From Segetibacter sp. (GTDB lineage Bacteria; Bacteroidota; Bacteroidia; Chitinophagales; Chitinophagaceae): a DNA stretch of 9,865 bases. The number at the start of each line of letters is the position of its first letter. Position 1 is the stretch's first letter. The stretch spans positions 1 to 9,865 of the forward strand of contig JASLBT010000367.1 in assembly GCA_030146445.1 (NCBI GenBank). The letters run 5' to 3'. The translations under genes were made by a program, and so were the position numbers. Below the pieces are notes generated by a model. That model was not told where the DNA came from. It did not search any database and was given only the letters and a program-made list of their open reading frames with translations. Shown here in pieces: positions 1 through 6,838 of this stretch.

Positions 1-561
1 GATACCAAAGTGTTTGGCGTCAGATGGCCATGGCACACTCACTTTGAGGAAGTGAACCTGCGTTTTTATGTAAAATACTTCGATGGACAAACCTGGAAAC
101 GCGGAGTTGTTTTCATCTCGGAAATTGTACCGAGCCCCATCATCGCCATCATGGCCAGGCGGCTGTACCATGAACCTTACCGGGCAATGCTTATGAAGCA
201 TACCGTTGCACTGCACGACGATGAGCTAAGGCTTGATTATGCCTGGAAATCCAGGAACAACTGGAACACGCTTGAAGTCAGGGCTTCAGCGTCGCTTCAG
301 CCGATTATAGCCGAAAGCGAAGAGGAGTTCATTTTTGAGCACTATTGGGGATACAATCGTTACGACGCGGATACAACCGTCGAGTACGGGGTGGAGCACG
401 ATGTGTGGCAGGTGCACAAGATCACCGACTCGAAGGTAAACTGCGACTTCGCAGGTTTGTACGGCGGGCAGTTTCAACAGTTGGCATCTGCGAAACCTTC
501 GTCGGTGTTAATGGCTAAGGGTTCGCCGGTAATCATTCAAAAGCCAACCTTTTTGCGTTGA
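1..561 (+). CDS. DUF2071 (YqjF-like) family protein, 5' end missing
   Basis: The reading frame is open to the left edge of the window, so the N-terminus is missing; a GTG at 10 is in frame but is probably internal. The 186 visible residues match DUF2071: an early 'EVNLRFYV' strand, then 'ARRLYHEPY', and later 'WGYNRYD' followed by 'VEYGVEHDVW'. Family members are usually about 230-250 residues and begin with a proline-rich segment before the 'E.N.R.YV' strand, so about 50 residues probably lie upstream. No signal peptide or membrane segment is visible, which suggests a cytoplasmic protein. The biochemical role of DUF2071 proteins is not established, and I assign none. The gene is separated from the next by about 280 bases and is probably an independent unit. 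Confidence is high for the family and low for any function. Confidence 0.85.
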   Translation, partial: DTKVFGVRWPWHTHFEEVNLRFYVKYFDGQTWKRGVVFISEIVPSPIIAIMARRLYHEPYRAMLMKHTVALHDDELRLDYAWKSRNNWNTLEVRASASLQPIIAESEEEFIFEHYWGYNRYDADTTVEYGVEHDVWQVHKITDSKVNCDFAGLYGGQFQQLASAKPSSVLMAKGSPVIIQKPTFLR

Positions 562-590
562 CAAAGTATTACTGCTCTAAAACGCTTTTT
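555..590 (+). terminator. Weak candidate terminator after the DUF2071 gene
   Basis: GCGTT at 555-559, overlapping the last codons and the stop, can pair with AACGC at 581-585. Five T residues follow directly (586-590). The stem is only 5 bp and the loop is 21 nt, so this is a suggestive but weak intrinsic terminator. Confidence 0.3.
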
Positions 591-838
591 ATTATGGAAC
601 GGTCAGTTGGCTTTCATAGCATCATCGTTGCCACGTCCGCCCGGCTGACCATTCGGACGGGCTCGGTTCATCGTGGTTGCCAATGGCATCGCCTAACCAG
701 ATCCGGCACTAAAGCCTGCCGGCAAGCTTAGGGGTTCTGTCCCGGGTCATAACAGTTTTAATCCGGTTTTTCTAAAGAGCCCAACCCGTAATGAAACCCG
801 CTTTTCCTCCATTTGCGGCTAACCTTTATCTTCGTAAG
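562..838 (+). other. Intergenic region between the DUF2071 and PIG-L genes
   Basis: No convincing gene lies here. A 45-codon frame at 594-731 is Arg-rich with no family resemblance and is probably chance. Two GC-rich inverted repeats are present: CGTCCG 634-639 with CGGACG 654-659 (14-nt loop), and CCGGCA 703-708 with TGCCGG 717-722 (8-nt loop). Neither is followed by a T-run. The 3' end holds the probable promoter of the downstream gene. An ATG at 791 is in frame with that gene, but I consider the 791-838 segment untranslated. Confidence 0.5.
802..834 (+). promoter_or_regulatory. Candidate Bacteroidota-type promoter for the PIG-L gene
   Basis: TATCTTCG at 827-834 matches the Bacteroidota -7 consensus TAnnTTTG at all but one fixed base. 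A TTTT at 802-805 sits 21 bp upstream where a -33 TTTG would be expected; a real TTTG at 812-815 is too close. If used, transcription would start almost at the ATG at 839, giving a leaderless or nearly leaderless message. This supports the 839 start over the ATG at 791. It is inference from consensus matching only. Confidence 0.35.
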
Positions 839-3376
839 ATGAATGATAAAAGATGGACCTGGTTCCCATTTTTCCTTTTTCTTATTTGTAATCAATATTT
901 GTTAAAGGCACAGATCCCGGTTGTTAGCAACAGCGCCGACATTTACCTGCAGTTGAAGAAATTGAATGTGTTGGGTAGTGTTTTGTACATAGCAGCCCAT
1001 CCCGACGACGAAAACAATGGCTTGCTTCCATATTTCGCTAAAGAAAAGTTATACCGCACAGGCTACCTGAGCCTGACCCGCGGCGATGGCGGCCAAAATT
1101 TAATTGGTAGCGAACAGGGCATTGAACTGGGATTAATACGAACCGAAGAGTTGCTCGCTGCCCGGAGGATAGACGGTGCCGAACAATTTTTTACGCGTGC
1201 CTACGAATTCGGCTATAGCAAAAGTGCGCAGGAAGCGCTGAAGTTCTGGGGACATGAAAAGATACTCAGCGATGTAGTTTGGGTGATCCGTCAGTACCAG
1301 CCCGACGTCATCATTAAGCGCTTTCCGCCAGATGCCCGTGCCGGTCATGGTCACCACGCCGCTTCGGCGATTTTAGCAGATGAAGCTTTTACAGCAGCGG
1401 CCGATCCGAAGAGGTTTCCCGAACAGTTAAAGCTGGGAGTGAAGCCCTGGCAGGCAAAGCGGATCGTATGGAACACGTTCAACTTTGGCGCAAGGAATAC
1501 CACCAGCGAAGAACAGCTTAAAATAGACGTTGGCGGTTTCAATTCACTTTTGGGAAAGAGTTATGGTGAGCTTGGTGGCGAGGCCAGGAGTATGCACAAA
1601 AGCCAGGGAGAGGGGCGGCCAAGGCGGAGGGGCCCTGTAATCGAGTACTTCACCACTACAGCCGGCGAACCGGCTAAGACCGACCTGATGGATGGAATTG
1701 TATACGACTGGTCCAGGATGCCAGGTGGAGCAGTAATCAAATCGATGGTAGACAAGATTGTTGCTGTTTATAATTTCGAGCAGCCTGAGCTTTCTGTTCC
1801 CGCTTTGGTGAAATTATACCAGTCAATTCAATCATTGCCCGCCAGTATGTGGAGGAACAAAAAGCTGGAAGAAACGCAGGAGGCTATTGAAGCATGCGCC
1901 GGAGTATTTACTGAGGCAACAACCGGTCAGCAATCGGTTGTACAGGGGGATACACTTCGTGTTACGTTCTTCGTGAATAAAAGGAAACCGGTGAATGCGA
2001 AACTTAAAAGAATACAACTTGAAAAGTTTGACAGCAGCTTTACCGTCAACCTGGGCACGAATCAAAATATCTCCGTTAACCAGTTGATTGCGGTTGCCCC
2101 GGACAAAAAGATCTCGCAACCGTATTGGCTCGAATATCCACAATCTGAAGGCGCATTCGAAGTAAAGGATCAATTACTGATCGGGAAAGCGCTTAACGAT
2201 CCATCTTTTCTGGTGTCGTATGTGGTAAATATAGATGGCGTTGATTTTACCATCAACCGGCCTGTGAAATACAAGGTGGTTGATCCTGCGAAAGGTGAAT
2301 TGTACCAGCCACTTGCCGTATGGCCGAGAGTTGAAGTGAATTTCTACCGCGATAACATTGTTTCCCTGAACGGTGCTCCGGTTAGCCCGCGAATGCATTT
2401 CAAATCCAACCTTCGTGAAAAGGCATCCTATCAATTTAACCTCAAACATTCAAAACGGTGGCTTGCTGATCAATCTTCGTTTAAGTTTACCACCCCGGGG
2501 TTAACCGAAGGCTATGCTTCTGCTACGTTGACACATCAATCGAACAACGCAAATTTTGCCGAGCCTTTGGCGGTCAGCTCGGCTGATGGTCGCTACAACG
2601 GGTTCACGCGGCAGATACCTTATGATCATATACCCGTAATAACCTATTTTCCGAAGGCAACGGCACACCTGGTGAAGGCGGATTTGAAAATCGTGGGGAA
2701 GAAAGTAGGATACATTACCGGCGCTGGCGACAAGGTTCCCGACGCACTTATTGCCATGGGTTACGACGTGAGCTTTCTCCATGATGACGATGTAACCGTA
2801 GACAACCTGAAGCAGTTTGATGCCGTGGTAGTCGGGATCCGTGCATATAACCTCTACGAATACTTAAGTAACAAGAATGAAATTCTGAATACTTATGTTC
2901 AGAATGGTGGTAACCTGGTTGTACAATATATGAAGAGCAACCTGGTAGGTACAAAACCAATTCAGGCAGGCCCATATCCCTTCAGCATAAGTTCCGGCTC
3001 ACGGGTTACGGAAGAAGACGCAAAAGTTCAGTTCCTGTTACCTGGTCATCCTGCATTGAACTACCCAAACAAAATAACTGATAAAGATTTTGAAGGCTGG
3101 GTCCAGGAGCGCAGTACTTACCAGGTGGACCAGGCAGACACACGCTACGAAAAGCTTCTGGGTATCAGCGACACAAACGAAAAACAAGGAAACGGAAGTT
3201 TGATGGTGGCAAAGTATGGTAAAGGCAATTTTGCCTATGTCAGCCTGGTGCTTTTCCGGCAACTGCCTGCCGGGGTCCCCGGGGCTTACCGGTTAATGGC
3301 AAACCTTATTGCCTTACCGAAAAACAATGCCGGCGCGCAGGAAGTCACCGGGCGCGAAAAAACTTCAATGGACTAA
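839..3376 (+). CDS. Exported PIG-L family deacetylase with C-terminal GATase-like domain
   Basis: PIG-L/LmbE enzymes are metal-dependent hydrolases that remove acyl groups from sugar amides such as N-acetylglucosamine derivatives. The substrate here is unknown. Starting at the second Met gives a good signal peptide (basic MNDKR, hydrophobic WFPFFLFLIC, probable cleavage near residue 24, 'LLKA|Q'); the earlier in-frame ATG at 791 would add 16 residues and bury it. Numbering from 839: the catalytic and zinc motif AHPDDE ends at residue 58 (His54, Asp57, Glu58). A second His cluster, GHGHH, is at 169-173 (His170, 172, 173), where the family's later metal ligand lies. 'YGELGG...SMHKSQG' follows at about 242-257. 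Residues of about 370-600 look like beta-sandwich linker material. Residues of about 621-824 ('KVGYITGAGDKVPDALIAMGYDV', then 'VVVGIRAYN' and 'YVQNGGNLVVQY') resemble a class I glutamine-amidotransferase or ThuA-like fold. The product is 845 residues, much longer than single-domain PIG-L enzymes but usual for the multidomain Bacteroidota form. It is probably periplasmic. It is the first gene of a cluster ending in a symporter, so its product may be transported, but this is inference. Confidence 0.88.
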   Translation: MNDKRWTWFPFFLFLICNQYLLKAQIPVVSNSADIYLQLKKLNVLGSVLYIAAHPDDENNGLLPYFAKEKLYRTGYLSLTRGDGGQNLIGSEQGIELGLIRTEELLAARRIDGAEQFFTRAYEFGYSKSAQEALKFWGHEKILSDVVWVIRQYQPDVIIKRFPPDARAGHGHHAASAILADEAFTAAADPKRFPEQLKLGVKPWQAKRIVWNTFNFGARNTTSEEQLKIDVGGFNSLLGKSYGELGGEARSMHKSQGEGRPRRRGPVIEYFTTTAGEPAKTDLMDGIVYDWSRMPGGAVIKSMVDKIVAVYNFEQPELSVPALVKLYQSIQSLPASMWRNKKLEETQEAIEACAGVFTEATTGQQSVVQGDTLRVTFFVNKRKPVNAKLKRIQLEKFDSSFTVNLGTNQNISVNQLIAVAPDKKISQPYWLEYPQSEGAFEVKDQLLIGKALNDPSFLVSYVVNIDGVDFTINRPVKYKVVDPAKGELYQPLAVWPRVEVNFYRDNIVSLNGAPVSPRMHFKSNLREKASYQFNLKHSKRWLADQSSFKFTTPGLTEGYASATLTHQSNNANFAEPLAVSSADGRYNGFTRQIPYDHIPVITYFPKATAHLVKADLKIVGKKVGYITGAGDKVPDALIAMGYDVSFLHDDDVTVDNLKQFDAVVVGIRAYNLYEYLSNKNEILNTYVQNGGNLVVQYMKSNLVGTKPIQAGPYPFSISSGSRVTEEDAKVQFLLPGHPALNYPNKITDKDFEGWVQERSTYQVDQADTRYEKLLGISDTNEKQGNGSLMVAKYGKGNFAYVSLVLFRQLPAGVPGAYRLMANLIALPKNNAGAQEVTGREKTSMD

Positions 3377-3377
3377 T

Positions 3378-3539
3378 ATGCAGAAGAGACGAAAAGTTGG
3401 TTTCATTACCCTGATCATCATAGGTTTGCTCGTCGGGTTTGCCATCAAGCGCGTCGCCCTGGGCCTCGTGCTAGGACTGCTATTGGGACTCCTGGCGAGT
3501 GGAATGGTCGGCAATACTAAAGAAAAAGATAAGCTTTAG
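3378..3539 (+). CDS. Small hydrophobic membrane protein, 53 residues
   Basis: I do not recognise a family. The ATG lies one base after the PIG-L stop, which implies co-transcription and probable translational coupling; the frame is open further upstream, but those codons lie inside the deacetylase gene. The protein starts with a basic MQKRRK, followed by a hydrophobic segment (about 7-22), a Lys-Arg pair (24-25), and a second Gly/Leu-rich segment (about 26-44) with glycines at residues 29, 33 and 37 spaced like a glycine zipper. It ends in a charged tail, 'NTKEKDKL'. It is probably a two-helix hairpin in the inner membrane with both ends in the cytoplasm, although basic residues in the turn fit this poorly. 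No Shine-Dalgarno sequence is visible. It could be a helper of the neighbouring enzyme or symporter. It is supported as a gene by packing, length and composition rather than by homology. Confidence 0.65.
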   Translation: MQKRRKVGFITLIIIGLLVGFAIKRVALGLVLGLLLGLLASGMVGNTKEKDKL

Positions 3540-3555
3540 CAGCCCGGGTGCTGCT
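3538..3555 (+). other. Hairpin across the stop of the 53-residue gene
   Basis: AGCAGC at 3538-3543 is perfectly complementary to GCTGCT at 3550-3555, with a 6-nt loop CCGGGT. It overlaps the TAG stop at 3537-3539. No T-run follows, so it does not look like an intrinsic terminator. It may act as an RNA stability or processing element inside the operon, or may have no role. Confidence 0.35.
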
Positions 3556-3630
3556 GCATTGTCGAAAAGAGATGAATTTGTGAAATACGATGCCGCGCAA
3601 AGCAACCGTTTTAAGTTCTAAAAAGACCAA

Positions 3631-3738
3631 ATGCCTGAACCGCCGGAGATAAAATGGAATTACTGGTATGCAGCTGTCATCATTTTCCTGGTGCTTCTGA
3701 TCGTGTTTTTTACGTGGTTTACTAAACATTTTTCATGA
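3631..3738 (+). CDS. 35-residue single-helix membrane protein coupled to symporter
   Basis: A short frame from ATG 3631 to TGA 3736-3738 whose stop overlaps the symporter start as ATGA (3735-3738), the classical arrangement for translational coupling. An in-frame TAA at 3619-3621 rules out a longer version. The product starts with a proline/acid-rich MPEPPEIK, then 'WNYWYAA', then one strongly hydrophobic helix (about residues 12-30, 'AVIIFLVLLIVFF'), and ends 'TKHFS'. That is a textbook layout for a small single-pass membrane protein. Several SSS symporters are known to be encoded with a small membrane partner just upstream (YhdT with PanF, DUF485 protein with ActP, DUF4212 protein with its symporter). 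This one is shorter and I see no sequence match to them. I infer a small accessory subunit or regulator of the symporter. The alternative is a leader peptide whose translation only serves to open the symporter start. Confidence 0.6.
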   Translation: MPEPPEIKWNYWYAAVIIFLVLLIVFFTWFTKHFS

Positions 3739-5486
3739 GTGGGATAGACTGGGTCGTACTTTCTTTAACCTTGCTCGGTATAATTGGTTATGGCCTGTAT
3801 AAAAGCAGTTCTACCCGCAACCTTGAGGGCTACTTCCTGAGTAACCGGAGTATGCCCTGGTACCTGGTGCTCTTAAGTATCATGGGAACGCAGGCGAGCG
3901 CAATTACCTTCCTGTCGGCTCCCGGCCAGGCTTTTACAGATGGTATGCGTTTCGTGCAATACTATTTCGGACTGCCGCTGGCGATGGTTGTGCTTTGTGT
4001 CACTTTTGTTCCGCTGTTCGCAAAGCTCAAGGTATTTACGGCTTATGAATACCTCGAGAAACGCTTTGACCGCAAAACCCGTACGCTTACATCCTTTTTG
4101 TTTCTCCTGCAACGCGGGCTTTCAACGGGTATCAGCATATATGCACCGTCAATTATACTATCCTCTTTACTGGGTTGGAACATTTTCCTGACCAACATTG
4201 TAATGGGTGGCCTGCTCATTATCTACACGGTAACCGGGGGAGCAAAGGCTGTTGCTTATACCCAACAGCTACAGCTCATTATCATTTTCATTGGTATGTT
4301 TCTCGCCGGCTATATGATTGTACACCTTTTGCCAGCGGGAGTGGGCTTTTCAGACGCGTTGAAAGTGAGCGGCGCGCTTGGAAAACTCAACGTAATCACG
4401 ACGGGGGCAGAACAGGGTAACTTCGACTGGAACGACAAATACAATATGTGGAGCGGGGTGATCGGAGGATTTTTTCTTGCGCTTTCTTATTTCGGCACCG
4501 ACCAGAGCCAGGTTGGCCGGTACCTCACTGCAAAAAATAACCGGGAAAGCAAACTGGGGCTTCTGATCAACGGACTGATCAAAGTGCCGATGCAGTTTGC
4601 GATACTCCTGATTGGCGCACTATTATTCTCTTTCTACCAGTTTAGCCCGGCTCCCGTTTTCCACAATAAAGCGGTGGAAACACAAGCACTGCAAACCAGC
4701 TTTCGTGATTCCCTGGTTCCGATAAGCGAGGAATACAACAAATTGAACAAGAAGCAAAACGCATGGAGCCTGGCGTATGTAACTGCCGGCAAGGCAAATT
4801 CGGAACAGGAGCAAACTAAGCTTAAAGATAGTCTTCAGCATGGCAACAGACAGCTGGACAGCCTGAGAACAAATTATCGTGGTATTATCCGCAAGGCCAT
4901 GCCCGTTTCCGATAACAACGACACCAACTACATCTTTCTGCGCTTTGTCGTGGATTTCCTTCCTGTTGGACTCGTAGGCTTGTTGATTGCCATCATTTTC
5001 CTGGCGGCATGGGGGTCGATTGCAGCCGCATTAAATTCCCTGGCTTCGTGTTCCGTCATCGATTTTCATTTACGCTTTAGTAAAGAGGACATGCGCAGTG
5101 TTTCCGAAGTCGAAATCGGTCAATACAGGATCTCTAAATTGTACACCCTCGCCTGGGGAGTTTTTGCGATCGTTGTCGCGGAATTTGCAAACCGTATGGG
5201 CAGTCTAATCGAAGCTGTCAATATTCTTGGGTCTCTCTTCTATGGTGTCATTCTTGGCATATTCCTGGTCGCATTTTACCTCAAGAGGGTAAGTGCAAGA
5301 CCTGTGTTCATTGCAGCGATCATTTCGGAGATCGGCATCATCACGCTTTTTCTATTGAACGAATACCATATTATTGGTTTAAGTTTTCTTTGGCTCAATG
5401 CTGCCGGAGCATTGCTGGTCATTGTTTTCAGCCTTCTGCTGCAAAACATTATTCCAACATCTAACGCCCAGGCTGAAGTTCTTTAA
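3735..5486 (+). CDS. Sodium:solute symporter (SSS family)
   Basis: A 583-residue polytopic inner-membrane protein with about 13-14 hydrophobic segments, the usual size for SSS transporters, which use a sodium gradient to import solutes. Family hallmarks: 'DWVVLSLTLLGIIGYGLY' with 'GYFLSNRSMPW' near residues 32-42; 'SAITFLSAPGQAF' at 55-67 (TM1 of the LeuT core); 'YEYLEKRFD' at 104-112; 'YTVTGGAKAV' at 164-173; 'DQSQVGRYLTAKN' at 256-268; and the signature 'LPVGLVGLLIAIIFLAAWGSIAAALNSLAS' region at 409-438. Aligned by eye with vSGLT, the two consecutive Na2-site serines correspond to Gly427 and Ser428, so one is missing. Residues of about 305-395 form a charged insertion between membrane segments, rich in Glu/Gln/Lys/Leu ('EEYNKLNKKQ', 'LKDSLQHGNRQLDSLR') and probably a helical or coiled-coil domain on the periplasmic face. 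The substrate is not deducible. The upstream deacetylase suggests a sugar-derived solute, but this is inference. The start is fixed by the ATGA overlap with the 35-residue gene. Confidence 0.9.
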   Translation: MSGIDWVVLSLTLLGIIGYGLYKSSSTRNLEGYFLSNRSMPWYLVLLSIMGTQASAITFLSAPGQAFTDGMRFVQYYFGLPLAMVVLCVTFVPLFAKLKVFTAYEYLEKRFDRKTRTLTSFLFLLQRGLSTGISIYAPSIILSSLLGWNIFLTNIVMGGLLIIYTVTGGAKAVAYTQQLQLIIIFIGMFLAGYMIVHLLPAGVGFSDALKVSGALGKLNVITTGAEQGNFDWNDKYNMWSGVIGGFFLALSYFGTDQSQVGRYLTAKNNRESKLGLLINGLIKVPMQFAILLIGALLFSFYQFSPAPVFHNKAVETQALQTSFRDSLVPISEEYNKLNKKQNAWSLAYVTAGKANSEQEQTKLKDSLQHGNRQLDSLRTNYRGIIRKAMPVSDNNDTNYIFLRFVVDFLPVGLVGLLIAIIFLAAWGSIAAALNSLASCSVIDFHLRFSKEDMRSVSEVEIGQYRISKLYTLAWGVFAIVVAEFANRMGSLIEAVNILGSLFYGVILGIFLVAFYLKRVSARPVFIAAIISEIGIITLFLLNEYHIIGLSFLWLNAAGALLVIVFSLLLQNIIPTSNAQAEVL

Positions 5487-5584
5487 AACACTTTTGATTA
5501 ACCTTTTTCACTCGTTTTCGAGAAAAGTTCAACAGCGGTTTGCACTGCTAATATCTTTAGTAAATTGCGCGGTAATATTTTAGT
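5487..5584 (+). promoter_or_regulatory. Intergenic region with hairpin and possible promoter
   Basis: This 98-base gap separates the symporter from the radical SAM gene. A hairpin forms from AGCGGT (5534-5539) and ACTGCT (5544-5549), with loop TTGC and one G-U pair. A smaller CTCG-TTTT-CGAG stem is at 5511-5522. Neither has a proper T-run, so termination is uncertain. TATCTTTA at 5552-5559 differs from TAnnTTTG at one fixed base and would give a short leader before the ATG at 5585, but no well-spaced -33 TTTG accompanies it. A separate promoter for the radical SAM pair is plausible but not proven. Confidence 0.3.
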
Positions 5585-6838
5585 ATGTCCGACCGTACAC
5601 TCGAAAAACTATCCATATTAGCCGACGCCGCCAAGTATGATGTTTCCTGCTCTTCCAGCGGAAGTGACCGCAAGAACAAAGACAAGGGTTTGGGCAATGC
5701 AAGCAATGGAATATGCCATGCGTACACAGAAGACGGCCGTTGTGTGTCGCTGTTAAAAATACTTCTCACCAACCATTGCATTTACGATTGTGCTTATTGC
5801 GTAAGCCGACGAAGCAACGACGTTAAGCGTGCCGCCTTCACCGTGCAGGAAGTCGTAGACCTGACGATTAATTTTTATCGCAGAAACTATATCGAAGGTC
5901 TGTTTCTTAGCTCTGGTATTTTCAAGAACGCCGACTACACAATGGAGCGGCTAGTGCTTGTAGCAAAGAAGCTCAGGGAAGAACACAATTTCAACGGCTA
6001 TATACACCTGAAAACAATCCCTGGTGCGAGCGACGAATTGTTGAACCAGGCGGGGCTGTATGCCGACCGGCTAAGCGTGAATGTTGAGATGCCAACGGAG
6101 CAAAGCCTTAAACTATTGGCTCCTGATAAGCGAAGAGAAGACATGATACAGCCGATGAATTATCTCAAAGGAGCAATCATTGCAAACAGGGAAGAGAAAA
6201 AGATTTTTAAGAAGGTACCCCAGTTTGCCCCAGCGGGCCAGAGCACGCAGATGGTAATTGGCGCCTCACCTGAGAACGACCTTGAGGTACTTTTTATGGC
6301 CAGCCAGTTTTATAAGCAAATGCAACTAAAGCGTGTATATTATTCCGGCTATGTACCGATCAGCAATGACAACCGTTTACCGGCAATCGGAACCCCTGTT
6401 CCCATGATCAGGGAAAACCGCCTTTACCAGGCTGATTGGTTGATGCGTTTCTATGGTTTCAAAGCAAATGAGATTGTCAGCCGCGAAAACCCGCACCTCG
6501 ATATCGACATTGATCCCAAACTAAGCTGGGCACTTCGAAACCTGCAGCTATTTCCCGTCGACGTGAATAAAGCCGACTTACAGGTGATCATGCGTATCCC
6601 CGGAATAGGCGTACAATCGGCTAAAAAGATCGTTGCAGCAAGAAAGTTCAGCAAACTAACGTGGGATCATTTGAAGAAGATTGGCATTGCGGTAAACAGG
6701 GCCCGTTATTTTATTACCTGCCAAAGCAAAGAATTTGAATTTAAAGATCTGCTCCCCATGCAAATAAAGCAGCGAATACTTTCGCAAGGTGCAAGCAAAT
6801 ATCAACCAAACTTTTCACCACAGATTAAGTTGTTTTAA
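5585..6838 (+). CDS. Radical SAM protein, putative DNA modification/repair (TIGR03916-type)
   Basis: A 417-residue protein, close to the roughly 400-residue length of the TIGR03916 family (rSAM_link_UDG). The iron-sulfur/SAM motif CxxxCxxC is intact as 'CIYDCAYC' (Cys65, Cys69, Cys72). It is preceded by the family's typical 'GICHAYTEDGRCVSLLKILLTN'. Three more cysteines lie upstream (22, 44, 53) and one near the end (379). The central part carries 'YIHLKTIPG' (139-147), 'DRLSVNVEMP' (161-170) and 'VPQFAPAGQSTQMVIGA' (211-227), consistent with a radical SAM barrel. Near the C-terminus, 'IMRIPGIGVQSAKKIV' (335-350) is a helix-hairpin-helix motif, which normally contacts the DNA backbone. The family is known to occur with a uracil-DNA-glycosylase-linked partner, and the gene directly downstream is that partner. 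The reaction is unknown; DNA repair or base modification is a family-level inference. No signal peptide; cytoplasmic. Confidence 0.9.
   Translation: MSDRTLEKLSILADAAKYDVSCSSSGSDRKNKDKGLGNASNGICHAYTEDGRCVSLLKILLTNHCIYDCAYCVSRRSNDVKRAAFTVQEVVDLTINFYRRNYIEGLFLSSGIFKNADYTMERLVLVAKKLREEHNFNGYIHLKTIPGASDELLNQAGLYADRLSVNVEMPTEQSLKLLAPDKRREDMIQPMNYLKGAIIANREEKKIFKKVPQFAPAGQSTQMVIGASPENDLEVLFMASQFYKQMQLKRVYYSGYVPISNDNRLPAIGTPVPMIRENRLYQADWLMRFYGFKANEIVSRENPHLDIDIDPKLSWALRNLQLFPVDVNKADLQVIMRIPGIGVQSAKKIVAARKFSKLTWDHLKKIGIAVNRARYFITCQSKEFEFKDLLPMQIKQRILSQGASKYQPNFSPQIKLF

Noticed and set aside
594..731. 45-codon plus-strand frame between the DUF2071 and PIG-L genes
   Set aside because: It is Arg-rich with no hydrophobic or domain-like pattern, has no ribosome-binding or promoter signal, and overlaps GC-rich inverted repeats; it is most likely chance.
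3538..3621. Continuation of a plus-strand frame ending at TAA 3619-3621, as a further small gene
   Set aside because: Most of it overlaps the 53-residue gene in another frame and it has no good start codon; the free part encodes only about 25 polar residues with no pattern.
3517..3729. Minus-strand 70-codon frame opposite the 35-residue gene
   Set aside because: It lies antisense to the small membrane gene and has no domain-like features; it is explained as a shadow frame.
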